Assembly (NCBI GenBank): GCA_947175285.1
Contig: CAMWMM010000143.1
Location: 1-9,853, forward strand
Reading direction: 5' to 3'
DNA from: an uncultured Lachnospiraceae bacterium
Lineage (GTDB): Bacteria > Bacillota_A > Clostridia > Lachnospirales > Lachnospiraceae
Length of the DNA: 9,853 bases
This document shows positions 1 to 7,325 of the stretch, piece by piece; the first letter of the stretch is position 1; the number at the start of each line of letters is the position of its first letter. The notes under the pieces are model-generated. The model made no database searches. It worked only from the letters and a program-made list of their open reading frames with translations, and was not told where the DNA came from. The position numbers and the translations under genes are program-made.

Positions 1-2057
1 TTACGCTGCCGAAACATTATTGTGATGAAGATATCTGCCGGAAATGTGGGTTGAAACATTTTCATGTGACTTCTCTGCTTGGACTGGGCATTGAAGAATT
101 TCAGGTCGGTCTGCTCGCTTCCGGTGCGCTTCTGCAATATCTGTATGAGACACAGATGACGTCTTTGGAACATTTTACGCACCTGTACCCATATCTGACC
201 AACAAATATATGCTGCTTGACGGTGCAACCAGAAGAAATCTGGAACTGCTTGAGACATTGCGTGAAAAGCAGAAAAAAGGCTCGCTTTTAGGCGTGCTTG
301 ACAGAACGAAGACGGCAATGGGAGGCAGACTGTTACGAAAATACATTGAACAGCCGTTAATTGATAAAGCGGCGATTGAAAAGCGATTGGATGCCGTGGA
401 AGAACTGACGAAAAACAGTATGCTCCGGGATGAGCTGCGGGAGTATTTAAGCCCTATCTATGATTTGGAAAGACTTCTTGGTAAAGTCAGCTACAGAAGC
501 GCAAATCCAAGAGATTTGATTGCTTTCCGTGCTTCGCTTGCCATGCTGCCGTCCATTAAAACCGTGCTGCAGGATACACATACGTCATTGTTGTCCGAAA
601 TTACATCGGAAATGGATGATTTGTCGGATTTGTTTACCCTGATAGACAGTGCCATTGTAGAAGATGCGCCGCTTGCCGTTAAGGAAGGCGGTATCATCAA
701 AGAGGGATATAAAGAGCAGATTGATGAGCTGCGGAAAGCAAAGACTGAGGGTAAGAACTGGCTGGCATCTTTGGAAAATGAGGACAGAGAGCGTACCGGA
801 ATCAAAAATCTGCGGATTAAGTATAATAAAGTATTCGGTTATTATTTTGAAGTAACCAATTCCTATAAGGACTTGGTTCCGGAGGACTATATCAGAAAGC
901 AGACGCTTGCCAATGCGGAACGTTATACGACACCCCGATTAAAAGAACTGGAAGATACCATTTTAAACGCGGAAGATAAACTGTGTACTTTGGAGTACGA
1001 CGCTTTTTGTGAAATCCGGGAAACCATTGCCGCACAGATTGAGAGAATCCAGCAGACGGCAAAAGCTGTTGCCAGATTGGATGTACTGGCTTCTTTTTCC
1101 TACATAGCGGAGCGAAATCACTATGTCAGACCGTCTTTGAATGAAAAAGGCGTTATTGATATTAAGGACGGCAGACATCCTGTTGTAGAGCAGATGATTC
1201 CCAATGATATGTTTATTGCCAATGATACTTATTTAGATAACAATAAACATTGTATTTCTGTCATTACAGGACCGAATATGGCAGGAAAATCAACCTATAT
1301 GAGACAGACGGCGCTGATTGTCCTGCTTTCGCAGATTGGCTGTTTTGTACCGGCAGGAAAAGCCAATATCGGCATTGTAGACAGAATTTTTACGAGAGTC
1401 GGCGCTTCGGATGATTTAGCAAGCGGACAGTCTACTTTTATGGTGGAAATGAATGAAGTTGCTAATATTTTGCGCAATGCAACAACAAACAGTCTTTTGG
1501 TTTTGGATGAAATCGGACGCGGCACTTCCACATTTGACGGCTTAAGTATCGCATGGGCAGTGATAGAGCATATCAGCAACCGGAAATTATTAGGCGCCAA
1601 GACGCTTTTTGCGACACATTATCATGAACTTACGCAGTTAGAGGGTAAAATGGATAATGTGAACAATTATTGTATTGCTGTAAAAGAAAAAGGAGACGAT
1701 ATTGTTTTTCTTCGCAAGATTGTAAAAGGCGGCGCGGATAAAAGTTACGGTATCCAGGTGGCAAAACTTGCAGGCGTACCGGACATGGTAATTGACAGGG
1801 CAAAAGAAATTGTAGAGCAGCTTAGCGATAATGATATTACGGAAAAGATTCAAAACATCGAAATCAATATCAAACAGGAAAAATCGAAACCGATAAAATA
1901 CGACGAAATGGATTTGGAGCAGATTTCACTTTTTGATACAGTAAAAGATGAGGATGTTGTCAGGGAATTAGAAGAACTTGACATTACGAATCTGACGCCG
2001 ATGGATGCGCTGAATACGCTGTACCGGCTGCAAAATAAATTAAAAAACAGATGGTGA
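1..2057 (+). CDS. mutS: DNA mismatch repair protein MutS (5'-truncated by window)
   Basis: MutS recognises mismatches and small loops and then recruits MutL. The reading frame is open to the window edge (first whole codon at 3), so the gene starts upstream. The TTG at 51 is an internal leucine codon, not a start. About 684 residues are visible against roughly 870 for the family, so the N-terminal mismatch-reading domain is missing. Seen in order: the end of the connector domain, the lever start GALLQYLYETQ, the clamp region, and the ATPase domain. The ATPase has Walker A GPNMAGKS (1269-1292), the SGQSTFMVEM signature, Walker B with LLVLDEIGRGTSTFDG (about 1494-1540), and the ATHYHEL histidine switch (about 1611-1631). 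Near the C-terminus QISLF (1920-1934) fits a sliding-clamp-binding peptide, followed by the TPMDALNTLY dimerisation helix. mutL follows after 6 nt. Confidence 0.97.
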   Translation, partial: TLPKHYCDEDICRKCGLKHFHVTSLLGLGIEEFQVGLLASGALLQYLYETQMTSLEHFTHLYPYLTNKYMLLDGATRRNLELLETLREKQKKGSLLGVLDRTKTAMGGRLLRKYIEQPLIDKAAIEKRLDAVEELTKNSMLRDELREYLSPIYDLERLLGKVSYRSANPRDLIAFRASLAMLPSIKTVLQDTHTSLLSEITSEMDDLSDLFTLIDSAIVEDAPLAVKEGGIIKEGYKEQIDELRKAKTEGKNWLASLENEDRERTGIKNLRIKYNKVFGYYFEVTNSYKDLVPEDYIRKQTLANAERYTTPRLKELEDTILNAEDKLCTLEYDAFCEIRETIAAQIERIQQTAKAVARLDVLASFSYIAERNHYVRPSLNEKGVIDIKDGRHPVVEQMIPNDMFIANDTYLDNNKHCISVITGPNMAGKSTYMRQTALIVLLSQIGCFVPAGKANIGIVDRIFTRVGASDDLASGQSTFMVEMNEVANILRNATTNSLLVLDEIGRGTSTFDGLSIAWAVIEHISNRKLLGAKTLFATHYHELTQLEGKMDNVNNYCIAVKEKGDDIVFLRKIVKGGADKSYGIQVAKLAGVPDMVIDRAKEIVEQLSDNDITEKIQNIEINIKQEKSKPIKYDEMDLEQISLFDTVKDEDVVRELEELDITNLTPMDALNTLYRLQNKLKNRW

Positions 2058-2063
2058 TAAAAG

Positions 2064-3902
2064 ATGAAAATTAATGTGCTGGATAGTCAGACTATTGATA
2101 AAATTGCTGCCGGGGAAGTGGTGGAGAAACCGGCAAGCGTGGTAAAAGAACTGGTGGAGAATGCGATTGATTCCGGCGCAGACGCTATTACTGTGGAAAT
2201 AAAAGAGGGTGGAATTGCCTTTATCCGCGTAACAGACAATGGCGGAGGAATTGAGCGTTCACAGATTCGGAATGCTTTCCTGCGTCATGCTACCAGCAAA
2301 ATTACATCGGCAGATGATTTGACTGACCTAGTCAGTCTGGGATTTCGCGGAGAAGCATTGGCAAGTATTTCGGCAGTTTCCATGGTGGAGGCAATTTCTA
2401 AAGTAGAAGAGGATTTAACCGGCATCCGCTATGTGATCGAGGGCGGCATAGAAAAAGAACTGGAGGAAATCGGTGCACCGAACGGTACAACGATTCTCGT
2501 CCGGAATCTTTTTTATAACACGCCGGCGCGTAAGAAGTTTTTAAAGCAGCCTCAGACGGAAGGGTCTTATGTTGCGGATTTAATGGAGCATCTTGCTTTG
2601 TCTCATCCGCAGATTGCATTTCATTTTATTGTCAATAACCAGAATCGGTTTCATACCTCCGGAAACAATGATTTAAAAGAAATTATTTACCGTATTTACG
2701 GGAAAGATATTGTCAGTCAGTTACGTGAAATTCATGAAAAAGGAGAAGGGTTTTTCGTTGATGGGTTTCTCGGGAAGCCTGTGATTAACCGTGCAAACCG
2801 CAATTATGAGTTATTTTATATAAACGGCAGATTTATTAAGAATACGCTTTTAAGTAAAGCGGTGGAGGATGGATATAAAGAATATTTGATGCAGCATAAA
2901 TTCCCGTTTTGTGTGCTGCATTTTACCATTGATACAGCGCGGATAGATGTCAATGTGCATCCTGCGAAACTGGAGGTCAGAATTGCCGAGGGGCAGGAGT
3001 TTTATGAGCATGTGCGGGATATGATTTATGATGTTCTGCGCAGACAGGAAATGATTCCGGAAGTAACCTTAAAAGACAATGAAGGCACCAAAACGGAATC
3101 GGAAACGCCTCGCGCGCATACGGTTCCACGAGTTTCCGTTCCGGAACCTTTTGAGACAAGAAGAATAGAAGAGGAACGGGAAAAAGAAAAACAAGAAGAG
3201 GAAAAACAAGCACTCGAACAGTCAAAAGAAGAAAATATTGTCTGTGAACCGCTTCCTTACCAGATGGCGGAAAAGCCGGAACAATTAGAACTTTTTGACG
3301 ATAAATTACTTTCGGCAAAGGCAAGAGAGCATTATGAACTCATCGGACAGTTGTTTGATACTTACTGGCTGATTTCCTATCAGGATAAGCTGCTGATTAT
3401 AGACCAGCATGCCGCGCACGAAAAAGTAAAATTTGAACGTTTTATCAAACAGTTTAAAGAACACAACATCGTTTCACAGAATTTGAATCCGCCGCTTATT
3501 ATCACATTAAACGGCAAAGAAAAAAGTTGTCTGATACAAAACATGGAGCATTTTGAAGCGCTTGGATTTGTTTTAGAGGAATTTGGAGGAAACGATTATG
3601 CGTTAAGCAGTGTACCGCTTGATTTATACGGCTATCAGGAGGCGGAACTTTTTTATGAATTGTTGGATGAACTGGCACAGGAAAATATTTCCGGTACACC
3701 GGAGAGCATCCGCATGAAAATTGCCACGGCATCCTGTAAGGCGGCGGTCAAAGGCAATACCAGACTTTCGAAAGCGGAAGCGGAAGCGTTGATAGACGAA
3801 CTGCTTTCGTTAGAGAATCCTTATCATTGTCCGCACGGAAGACCGACGATGATTACGATGAGCAAGTATGAACTGGAGAAGAAGTTTAAGAGAATTGTTT
3901 AG
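2064..3902 (+). CDS. mutL: DNA mismatch repair protein MutL, endonuclease type
   Basis: MutL is the GHKL ATPase that links MutS to strand incision. At 612 residues it is of normal length. The N-terminal ATPase shows E29 and N33, DNGGGI (58-63) and GFRGEAL (93-99). A charged linker rich in Glu, Lys and Gln follows (about 335-405). The C-terminal domain has the full metal-dependent endonuclease set: DQHA-x2-E-x4-E (447-458), SCK (557-559), CPHGRP (589-594) and a terminal FKR. This is the type found in bacteria without MutH, where MutL itself nicks the new strand. QNLNP (472-476) fits the clamp-binding motif of Bacillus-type MutL, and QLELF (407-411) is a second candidate. The ATG lies 6 nt after the mutS stop with only a weak GGTG upstream (2053-2056), which suggests translational coupling to mutS. 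Confidence 0.98.
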   Translation: MKINVLDSQTIDKIAAGEVVEKPASVVKELVENAIDSGADAITVEIKEGGIAFIRVTDNGGGIERSQIRNAFLRHATSKITSADDLTDLVSLGFRGEALASISAVSMVEAISKVEEDLTGIRYVIEGGIEKELEEIGAPNGTTILVRNLFYNTPARKKFLKQPQTEGSYVADLMEHLALSHPQIAFHFIVNNQNRFHTSGNNDLKEIIYRIYGKDIVSQLREIHEKGEGFFVDGFLGKPVINRANRNYELFYINGRFIKNTLLSKAVEDGYKEYLMQHKFPFCVLHFTIDTARIDVNVHPAKLEVRIAEGQEFYEHVRDMIYDVLRRQEMIPEVTLKDNEGTKTESETPRAHTVPRVSVPEPFETRRIEEEREKEKQEEEKQALEQSKEENIVCEPLPYQMAEKPEQLELFDDKLLSAKAREHYELIGQLFDTYWLISYQDKLLIIDQHAAHEKVKFERFIKQFKEHNIVSQNLNPPLIITLNGKEKSCLIQNMEHFEALGFVLEEFGGNDYALSSVPLDLYGYQEAELFYELLDELAQENISGTPESIRMKIATASCKAAVKGNTRLSKAEAEALIDELLSLENPYHCPHGRPTMITMSKYELEKKFKRIV

Positions 3903-3913
3903 ATGGAGCGTAT

Positions 3914-4885
3914 ATGGAGAATCAGAAAAACCTTATTATTTTAACGGGACCGACCGCAGCGGGCAAAACTGCGCTTTCCATCAGACTGGCAAAGGCGGTC
4001 GGCGGAGAAATTATTTCGGCGGATTCCATGCAGGTGTACCGTCATATGGATATCGGTTCGGCAAAAGTGACGCCCGAAGAAATGGAAGGCGTCTGTCATC
4101 ATCTGATAGATGTGCTTGAGCCGGATGAGGAATTTCATGTTGTTAAATTTCAGGAAATGGCAAAAGAAGCAATAAAAGAGATATATGACAAGGGGAAGAT
4201 TCCCATTCTAGTCGGCGGAACAGGATTTTATATTCAGTCGGTACTGTATGATATTGATTTTACACAGACGGATGAGGATGAAGATTTCAGAGAACAGTTA
4301 GAAAATCTGGCAAGAGAAAAAGGAAATGAGGTCTTGTTTGAAAAACTGCGCCTTATCGACCCGAAAGCATGTGAGAATCTGCATCCGAACAATGTAAAGC
4401 GCGTTATCAGGGCGATTGAGTTTTATGAAAAAAGCGGGGGAAAACGTATTTCGGAGCATAATGAGGAGCAGCATGAAAAGGCTTCTCCATACTGTTATAC
4501 TTATTTTGTTTTAACGGATGACAGGGCGGTTTTATATGAAAAAATTAACAGGCGTGTAGATAATATGCTTGCGAATGGGCTTGTAGAGGAAGTAAAGCAT
4601 CTGAAAGAAATGGGGTGCAGCAAAGACCTCGTTTCCATGCAGGGGCTTGGTTATAAGGAAATACTGGATTATTTGGATGGAGCATGTACGCTTGAGGATG
4701 CCGTTTACCGCATCAAGCGTGATACGAGACATTTTGCCAAAAGGCAGATTACTTGGTTTAAGCGGGAAAGAGACGTTATCTGGGTTTCACGACAGGATTT
4801 TAGAGCGGAAAACGGAAAAGAAGATGAACGCATTTTAGCATATATGCTGCAAACATTACGGGAAAGGCACGGGTTATCCATATGA
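3914..4885 (+). CDS. miaA: tRNA dimethylallyltransferase MiaA
   Basis: MiaA transfers the dimethylallyl group from DMAPP to N6 of A37 in tRNAs reading codons that begin with U. This is the first step towards ms2i6A, which MiaB completes. The 323-residue length is normal. Visible motifs are the P-loop GPTAAGKT (12-19), DSMQVY (37-42) with the Asp expected to act as general base, GSAK (48-51), GGTGFY (101-106), QGLGYKE (243-249) and RHFAKRQITWFKR (272-284), the conserved C-terminal RNA-binding signature. The start is an ATG 11 nt after the mutL stop, with GGAG at 3905-3908 and a 5-nt spacer. The stop overlaps the start of the next gene. The mutS-mutL-miaA order is common in Firmicutes. The Hfq gene that follows miaA in some relatives is not here. 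Confidence 0.97.
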   Translation: MENQKNLIILTGPTAAGKTALSIRLAKAVGGEIISADSMQVYRHMDIGSAKVTPEEMEGVCHHLIDVLEPDEEFHVVKFQEMAKEAIKEIYDKGKIPILVGGTGFYIQSVLYDIDFTQTDEDEDFREQLENLAREKGNEVLFEKLRLIDPKACENLHPNNVKRVIRAIEFYEKSGGKRISEHNEEQHEKASPYCYTYFVLTDDRAVLYEKINRRVDNMLANGLVEEVKHLKEMGCSKDLVSMQGLGYKEILDYLDGACTLEDAVYRIKRDTRHFAKRQITWFKRERDVIWVSRQDFRAENGKEDERILAYMLQTLRERHGLSI

Positions 4886-6189
4886 TGAAGAACGAATCAT
4901 TAAAGGAAATGTATAAAACGCTTGGTATTTCTGAGCAAACATATTGTTTTGGGGAGGAAATTCTTACATCGCTTGAGAGCCGTTTCAGGCAGATAGATGA
5001 AACGGCGGAATATAACCAGTTAAAAGTCGTTCAGGCTATGCAGGAATGCAGGGTGAGCGAAGCATGTCTGTCCGGTACGACAGGTTACGGATACAATGAT
5101 TTGGGAAGAGATACGTTAGAGGAAGTCTATGCTAAAGTCTTTCATACGGAAGATGCGCTTGTCCGCCCGCAGATTACATGCGGTACTCATGCGCTTGCGC
5201 TGGCACTTTTCAGCAATCTGCGTCCGGGAGATGAACTTTTATCGCCGGCAGGAAAACCTTATGATACATTGGAGGAAGTTATAGGCATTCGGGAATCGAA
5301 AGGTTCTTTGAAAGAATACGGTATTTCGTACAAACAAGTGGATTTAAAGCCTGACGGCAGCTTTGATTATGAAAATATCAGACGAGCCATTCATGATAAA
5401 ACAAAACTGGTGACAATTCAGCGTTCCAAAGGATATCAGACAAGACCGACATTTTCGGTATCTCAGATAGGGGAGTTGATTGCTTTTGTAAAAGATATCA
5501 AACCGGACATCATCTGTATGGTTGATAACTGTTACGGGGAATTTGTGGAGACGATAGAGCCGGGTGATGTGGGGGCGGATATGACGGTAGGCTCTCTTAT
5601 CAAAAATCCGGGAGGCGGACTTGCGCCGATAGGCGGTTATATTGCGGGAAGAAAAGACTGCGTGGAAAACGCCGCATATCGCCTGACATCTCCGGGGCTT
5701 GGCAAAGAGGTAGGAGCTTCGCTTGGTGTGATGTCTTCGTTTTATCAGGGATTGTTTCTGGCACCGACCGTCACGGCAGGCGCGTTAAAAGGTGCGGTTT
5801 TTGCAGCAAACATTTATGAAAAAATAGGGTTCCCGGGGATTCCGAACGGCACGGAAAGCCGGCATGATATTATTCAGGCGGTTACGTTCGGAAAACCGGA
5901 GGGCGTGATTGCTTTTTGCCAGGGAATTCAGGCGGCAGCCTGTGTAGACAGCTATGTAACGCCGCAGCCGTGGGATATGCCGGGATATGATTCTCAGGTC
6001 ATTATGGCGGCAGGTGCGTTTGTTTCGGGCTCCTCCATAGAACTTAGCGCAGACGGACCGATTGCGCCGCCCTATGCCGTTTATTTTCAAGGCGGACTGA
6101 CATGGCAGCATGCGAAATTCGGTATTTTAAAATCGCTGCAGAATTTGATAGACTCCGGAATTATTTCTGCGGATTTTCACAGATTATAG
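4882..6189 (+). CDS. PLP-dependent methionine gamma-lyase family protein (YnbB-like)
   Basis: This is a fold-type I pyridoxal-phosphate enzyme of the family called methionine gamma-lyase family protein, YnbB or, in old annotation, aluminium resistance protein. The name comes from homology to C-S lyases of the Cys/Met metabolism class; the substrate is not known from sequence. Over 435 residues I see GTTGYGYND (65-73), the cofactor-phosphate region CGTHALAL (100-107), VDNCYGEF (214-221), where D215 should bind the pyridine nitrogen, and SLIKNPGGG (238-246), where K241 should form the Schiff base. The catalytic residues therefore look intact. Its ATG overlaps the miaA stop by 4 nt (ATGA); a second in-frame ATG at 4885 is an equally possible start. 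No strong Shine-Dalgarno sequence is present, so re-initiation after miaA is likely. The family often sits beside miaA in Firmicutes, reason unknown. Confidence 0.92.
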   Translation: MMKNESLKEMYKTLGISEQTYCFGEEILTSLESRFRQIDETAEYNQLKVVQAMQECRVSEACLSGTTGYGYNDLGRDTLEEVYAKVFHTEDALVRPQITCGTHALALALFSNLRPGDELLSPAGKPYDTLEEVIGIRESKGSLKEYGISYKQVDLKPDGSFDYENIRRAIHDKTKLVTIQRSKGYQTRPTFSVSQIGELIAFVKDIKPDIICMVDNCYGEFVETIEPGDVGADMTVGSLIKNPGGGLAPIGGYIAGRKDCVENAAYRLTSPGLGKEVGASLGVMSSFYQGLFLAPTVTAGALKGAVFAANIYEKIGFPGIPNGTESRHDIIQAVTFGKPEGVIAFCQGIQAAACVDSYVTPQPWDMPGYDSQVIMAAGAFVSGSSIELSADGPIAPPYAVYFQGGLTWQHAKFGILKSLQNLIDSGIISADFHRL

Positions 6190-6234
6190 GCTTATTAATA
6201 ATCTCTTAATATTTGAAAAAAATGGGAAATTTTG

Positions 6235-6263
6235 TATACATAAAATAAGGATTGTGATAAAAT
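6235..6263 (+). promoter_or_regulatory. Candidate extended -10 housekeeping promoter for the DUF4321-radC-mre block
   Basis: The 101-nt gap at 6190-6290 is AT-rich and is the only gap in the window long enough for a usual promoter. TAAAAT at 6258-6263 matches the -10 consensus at 5 of 6 positions and is preceded by TGA (6255-6257), an extended -10 element. TATACA at 6235-6240, 17 nt upstream, matches the -35 consensus at 4 of 6. An overlapping alternative is TTGAAA (6213-6218) with TATACA as its -10 at 16-nt spacing. Either would start transcription ahead of the ATG at 6291. AT-rich DNA yields such matches by chance, so this is a prediction supported by position. Confidence 0.55.
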
Positions 6264-6274
6264 AGTAGGATATG

Positions 6275-6285
6275 AAAGGATAGGT
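6275..6285 (+). promoter_or_regulatory. Ribosome binding site of the DUF4321 gene
   Basis: AAAGGA (6275-6280) lies 10 nt before the ATG at 6291, with a second purine-rich AGG core just after it at 6283-6285. It supports translation of this short gene independently of the gene upstream. Confidence 0.6.
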
Positions 6286-6290
6286 TTACG

Positions 6291-6527
6291 ATGAAAAAGA
6301 ATAACTGGGCATGTTTTCTGCTGATATTGGCAGGAATTGTAATCGGCGGCTTTATCGGCAATCTGCTGCCTGTTGAATGGCTGAATTATGGACAATCCTT
6401 CGGGCTGTCCTCACCGATTGTTTTGGATCTTGGCATATTATGCATTACATTCGGTTTATCCATAAAGATATCAGTAGCAAGTATTCTTGGTATTATTCTG
6501 GCAATTATCATTTATCGTTTCATATAA
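6291..6527 (+). CDS. Small membrane protein, DUF4321 family
   Basis: A 78-residue hydrophobic protein of unknown function. I recognise the DUF4321 pattern: an N-terminal membrane helix (about 7-25, with a GIVIGGFIG small-residue face), the middle motif SFGLSSPIVLDLGILCITFGLSIKI (positions 36-60, conserved in the family), and a last helix (about 61-77). Two or three membrane segments are likely. The first residues are MKKNN with no signal-peptidase site that I can see, so it should stay in the membrane. It is the first gene after the likely promoter and precedes radC and mreBCD, so it may share expression with the cell-shape genes; any role in wall growth is inference. The family call is from memory of the motif and could be confirmed by a Pfam search. 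Confidence 0.85.
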   Translation: MKKNNWACFLLILAGIVIGGFIGNLLPVEWLNYGQSFGLSSPIVLDLGILCITFGLSIKISVASILGIILAIIIYRFI

Positions 6528-6587
6528 AAGAAAATGCCTTGCTCCTTTAAGCAAACAGGAGAGAATTGCTGTCGGGAAAGAGGTTGA

Positions 6588-7295
6588 ATGAAATTAGTGA
6601 AGTATGAGAACAATGATAATAGTGCCATACAAAATCTTCCATATGAGAAATTTATTTCCTATGGAGCGGAGACGCTGACGGATTCCGAACTACTTGCCGT
6701 TATTCTGCGAACCGGAACACATCACAGAAGCGCAAAAGAGCTTGGGGAAGAAGTTCTTAAGGCGGCAGAGAAGTATGGTAACGGGCTGCTAGGGCTGTAT
6801 CAGATACCGCTTCAGGAACTGATGAAAGTAAACGGCATCGGAAAAGTTAAGGCGGTTAAGCTGAAGGCGCTTGCGGAACTCAGCACCAGAATGGCACAAA
6901 CGAAGGCAAAGGAGAACCTGTCCTTTAGAGAGCCTTATTCTGTTGCGGACTATTATATGGAGCGGTTTCGGCATGAAAAAGTAGAGCATATTCTGCTTTT
7001 ATTGTTTGATTCGGGACTGCATCTGTTAGAAGAACAGATTCTTTCAACAGGTACGGCAAATGCTTCTCTTTTATCACCCAGAGAAGTTTATATCAGTGCA
7101 TTCCGGTCTCAGGCAGCGCATATCATGCTGCTGCACAATCATCCGGGAGGAAACCCTGCACCGAGCGGTAATGATATTTCCATTACCAAGCGGATAGCGG
7201 AAATCGGGAAAACGATAGATATTTTCCTGATTGACCATATTATTATTGGCGACAACAGCTATTTTAGTTTTAAGGAAAGTAAACTGATAGACTAA
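6588..7295 (+). CDS. radC: RadC family JAMM/MPN+ domain protein
   Basis: A 235-residue protein of the RadC (UPF0758) family. The N-terminal part has the family signature ETLTDSELLAVILRTGT (28-44) and a helix-hairpin-helix (about 80-97, VNGIGKVKAVKLKA) that may bind DNA. The C-terminal part is a JAMM/MPN+ metalloprotease-like domain with the zinc motif HNHPGGNPAPSGND (183-196): H183, H185, S193 and D196 are all present. The family was named for a supposed repair role in E. coli that was later traced to another gene, and its true substrate is unknown. The ATG at 6588 has AAGAGG (6578-6583) 4 nt upstream. The gene lies 60 nt after the DUF4321 gene and 30 nt before mreB, and radC beside mreBCD is a recurring arrangement in Gram-positive bacteria. 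Confidence 0.95.
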   Translation: MKLVKYENNDNSAIQNLPYEKFISYGAETLTDSELLAVILRTGTHHRSAKELGEEVLKAAEKYGNGLLGLYQIPLQELMKVNGIGKVKAVKLKALAELSTRMAQTKAKENLSFREPYSVADYYMERFRHEKVEHILLLLFDSGLHLLEEQILSTGTANASLLSPREVYISAFRSQAAHIMLLHNHPGGNPAPSGNDISITKRIAEIGKTIDIFLIDHIIIGDNSYFSFKESKLID

Positions 7296-7310
7296 AAAGC
7301 TAAATGATGA

Positions 7311-7316
7311 AAGGAG
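7311..7316 (+). promoter_or_regulatory. Ribosome binding site fixing the TTG start of mreB
   Basis: AAGGAG is a strong Shine-Dalgarno sequence 9 nt before the TTG at 7326. The two ATGs nearby (7304 and 7307) are out of frame with mreB, so this site decides the TTG start. Confidence 0.85.
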
Positions 7317-7325
7317 TAATTTACC

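Noticed and set aside
51..53. TTG as the start codon of mutS
   Set aside because: The frame stays open back to position 3 with residues that continue the MutS connector domain, and the protein would lack its mismatch-recognition domain. The gene simply begins outside the window.
12..53. Cys/His-rich stretch (HYC-x4-CRKC) in MutS as a metal site
   Set aside because: It falls in a variable part of the connector domain. Three cysteines in a poorly conserved loop are not enough to claim a zinc site.
2083..2095. Palindrome ATAGTC-A-GACTAT near the start of mutL
   Set aside because: It lies inside the conserved codons for DSQTID of the MutL N-terminus, so coding constraint explains it. No second copy or operator context is seen.
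2977..3324. 115-codon minus-strand open frame opposite the mutL linker
   Set aside because: It arises from the purine-rich linker read in reverse, giving a Phe/Pro/Leu-rich sequence with no family resemblance.
6181..6204. Inverted repeat AGATTAT / ATAATCT at the end of the PLP-enzyme gene as a terminator
   Set aside because: The stem is only 7 bp, almost all A-T, with a 10-nt loop, and is followed by mixed bases rather than a T-tract. It is too weak for an intrinsic terminator.
6539..6561. Small alternative hairpins (TTGCT/AGCAA and CTCCT/AGGAG) between DUF4321 and radC
   Set aside because: Both stems are 5 bp and there is no T-tract or known riboswitch or leader pattern. Chance pairing is the simplest explanation.
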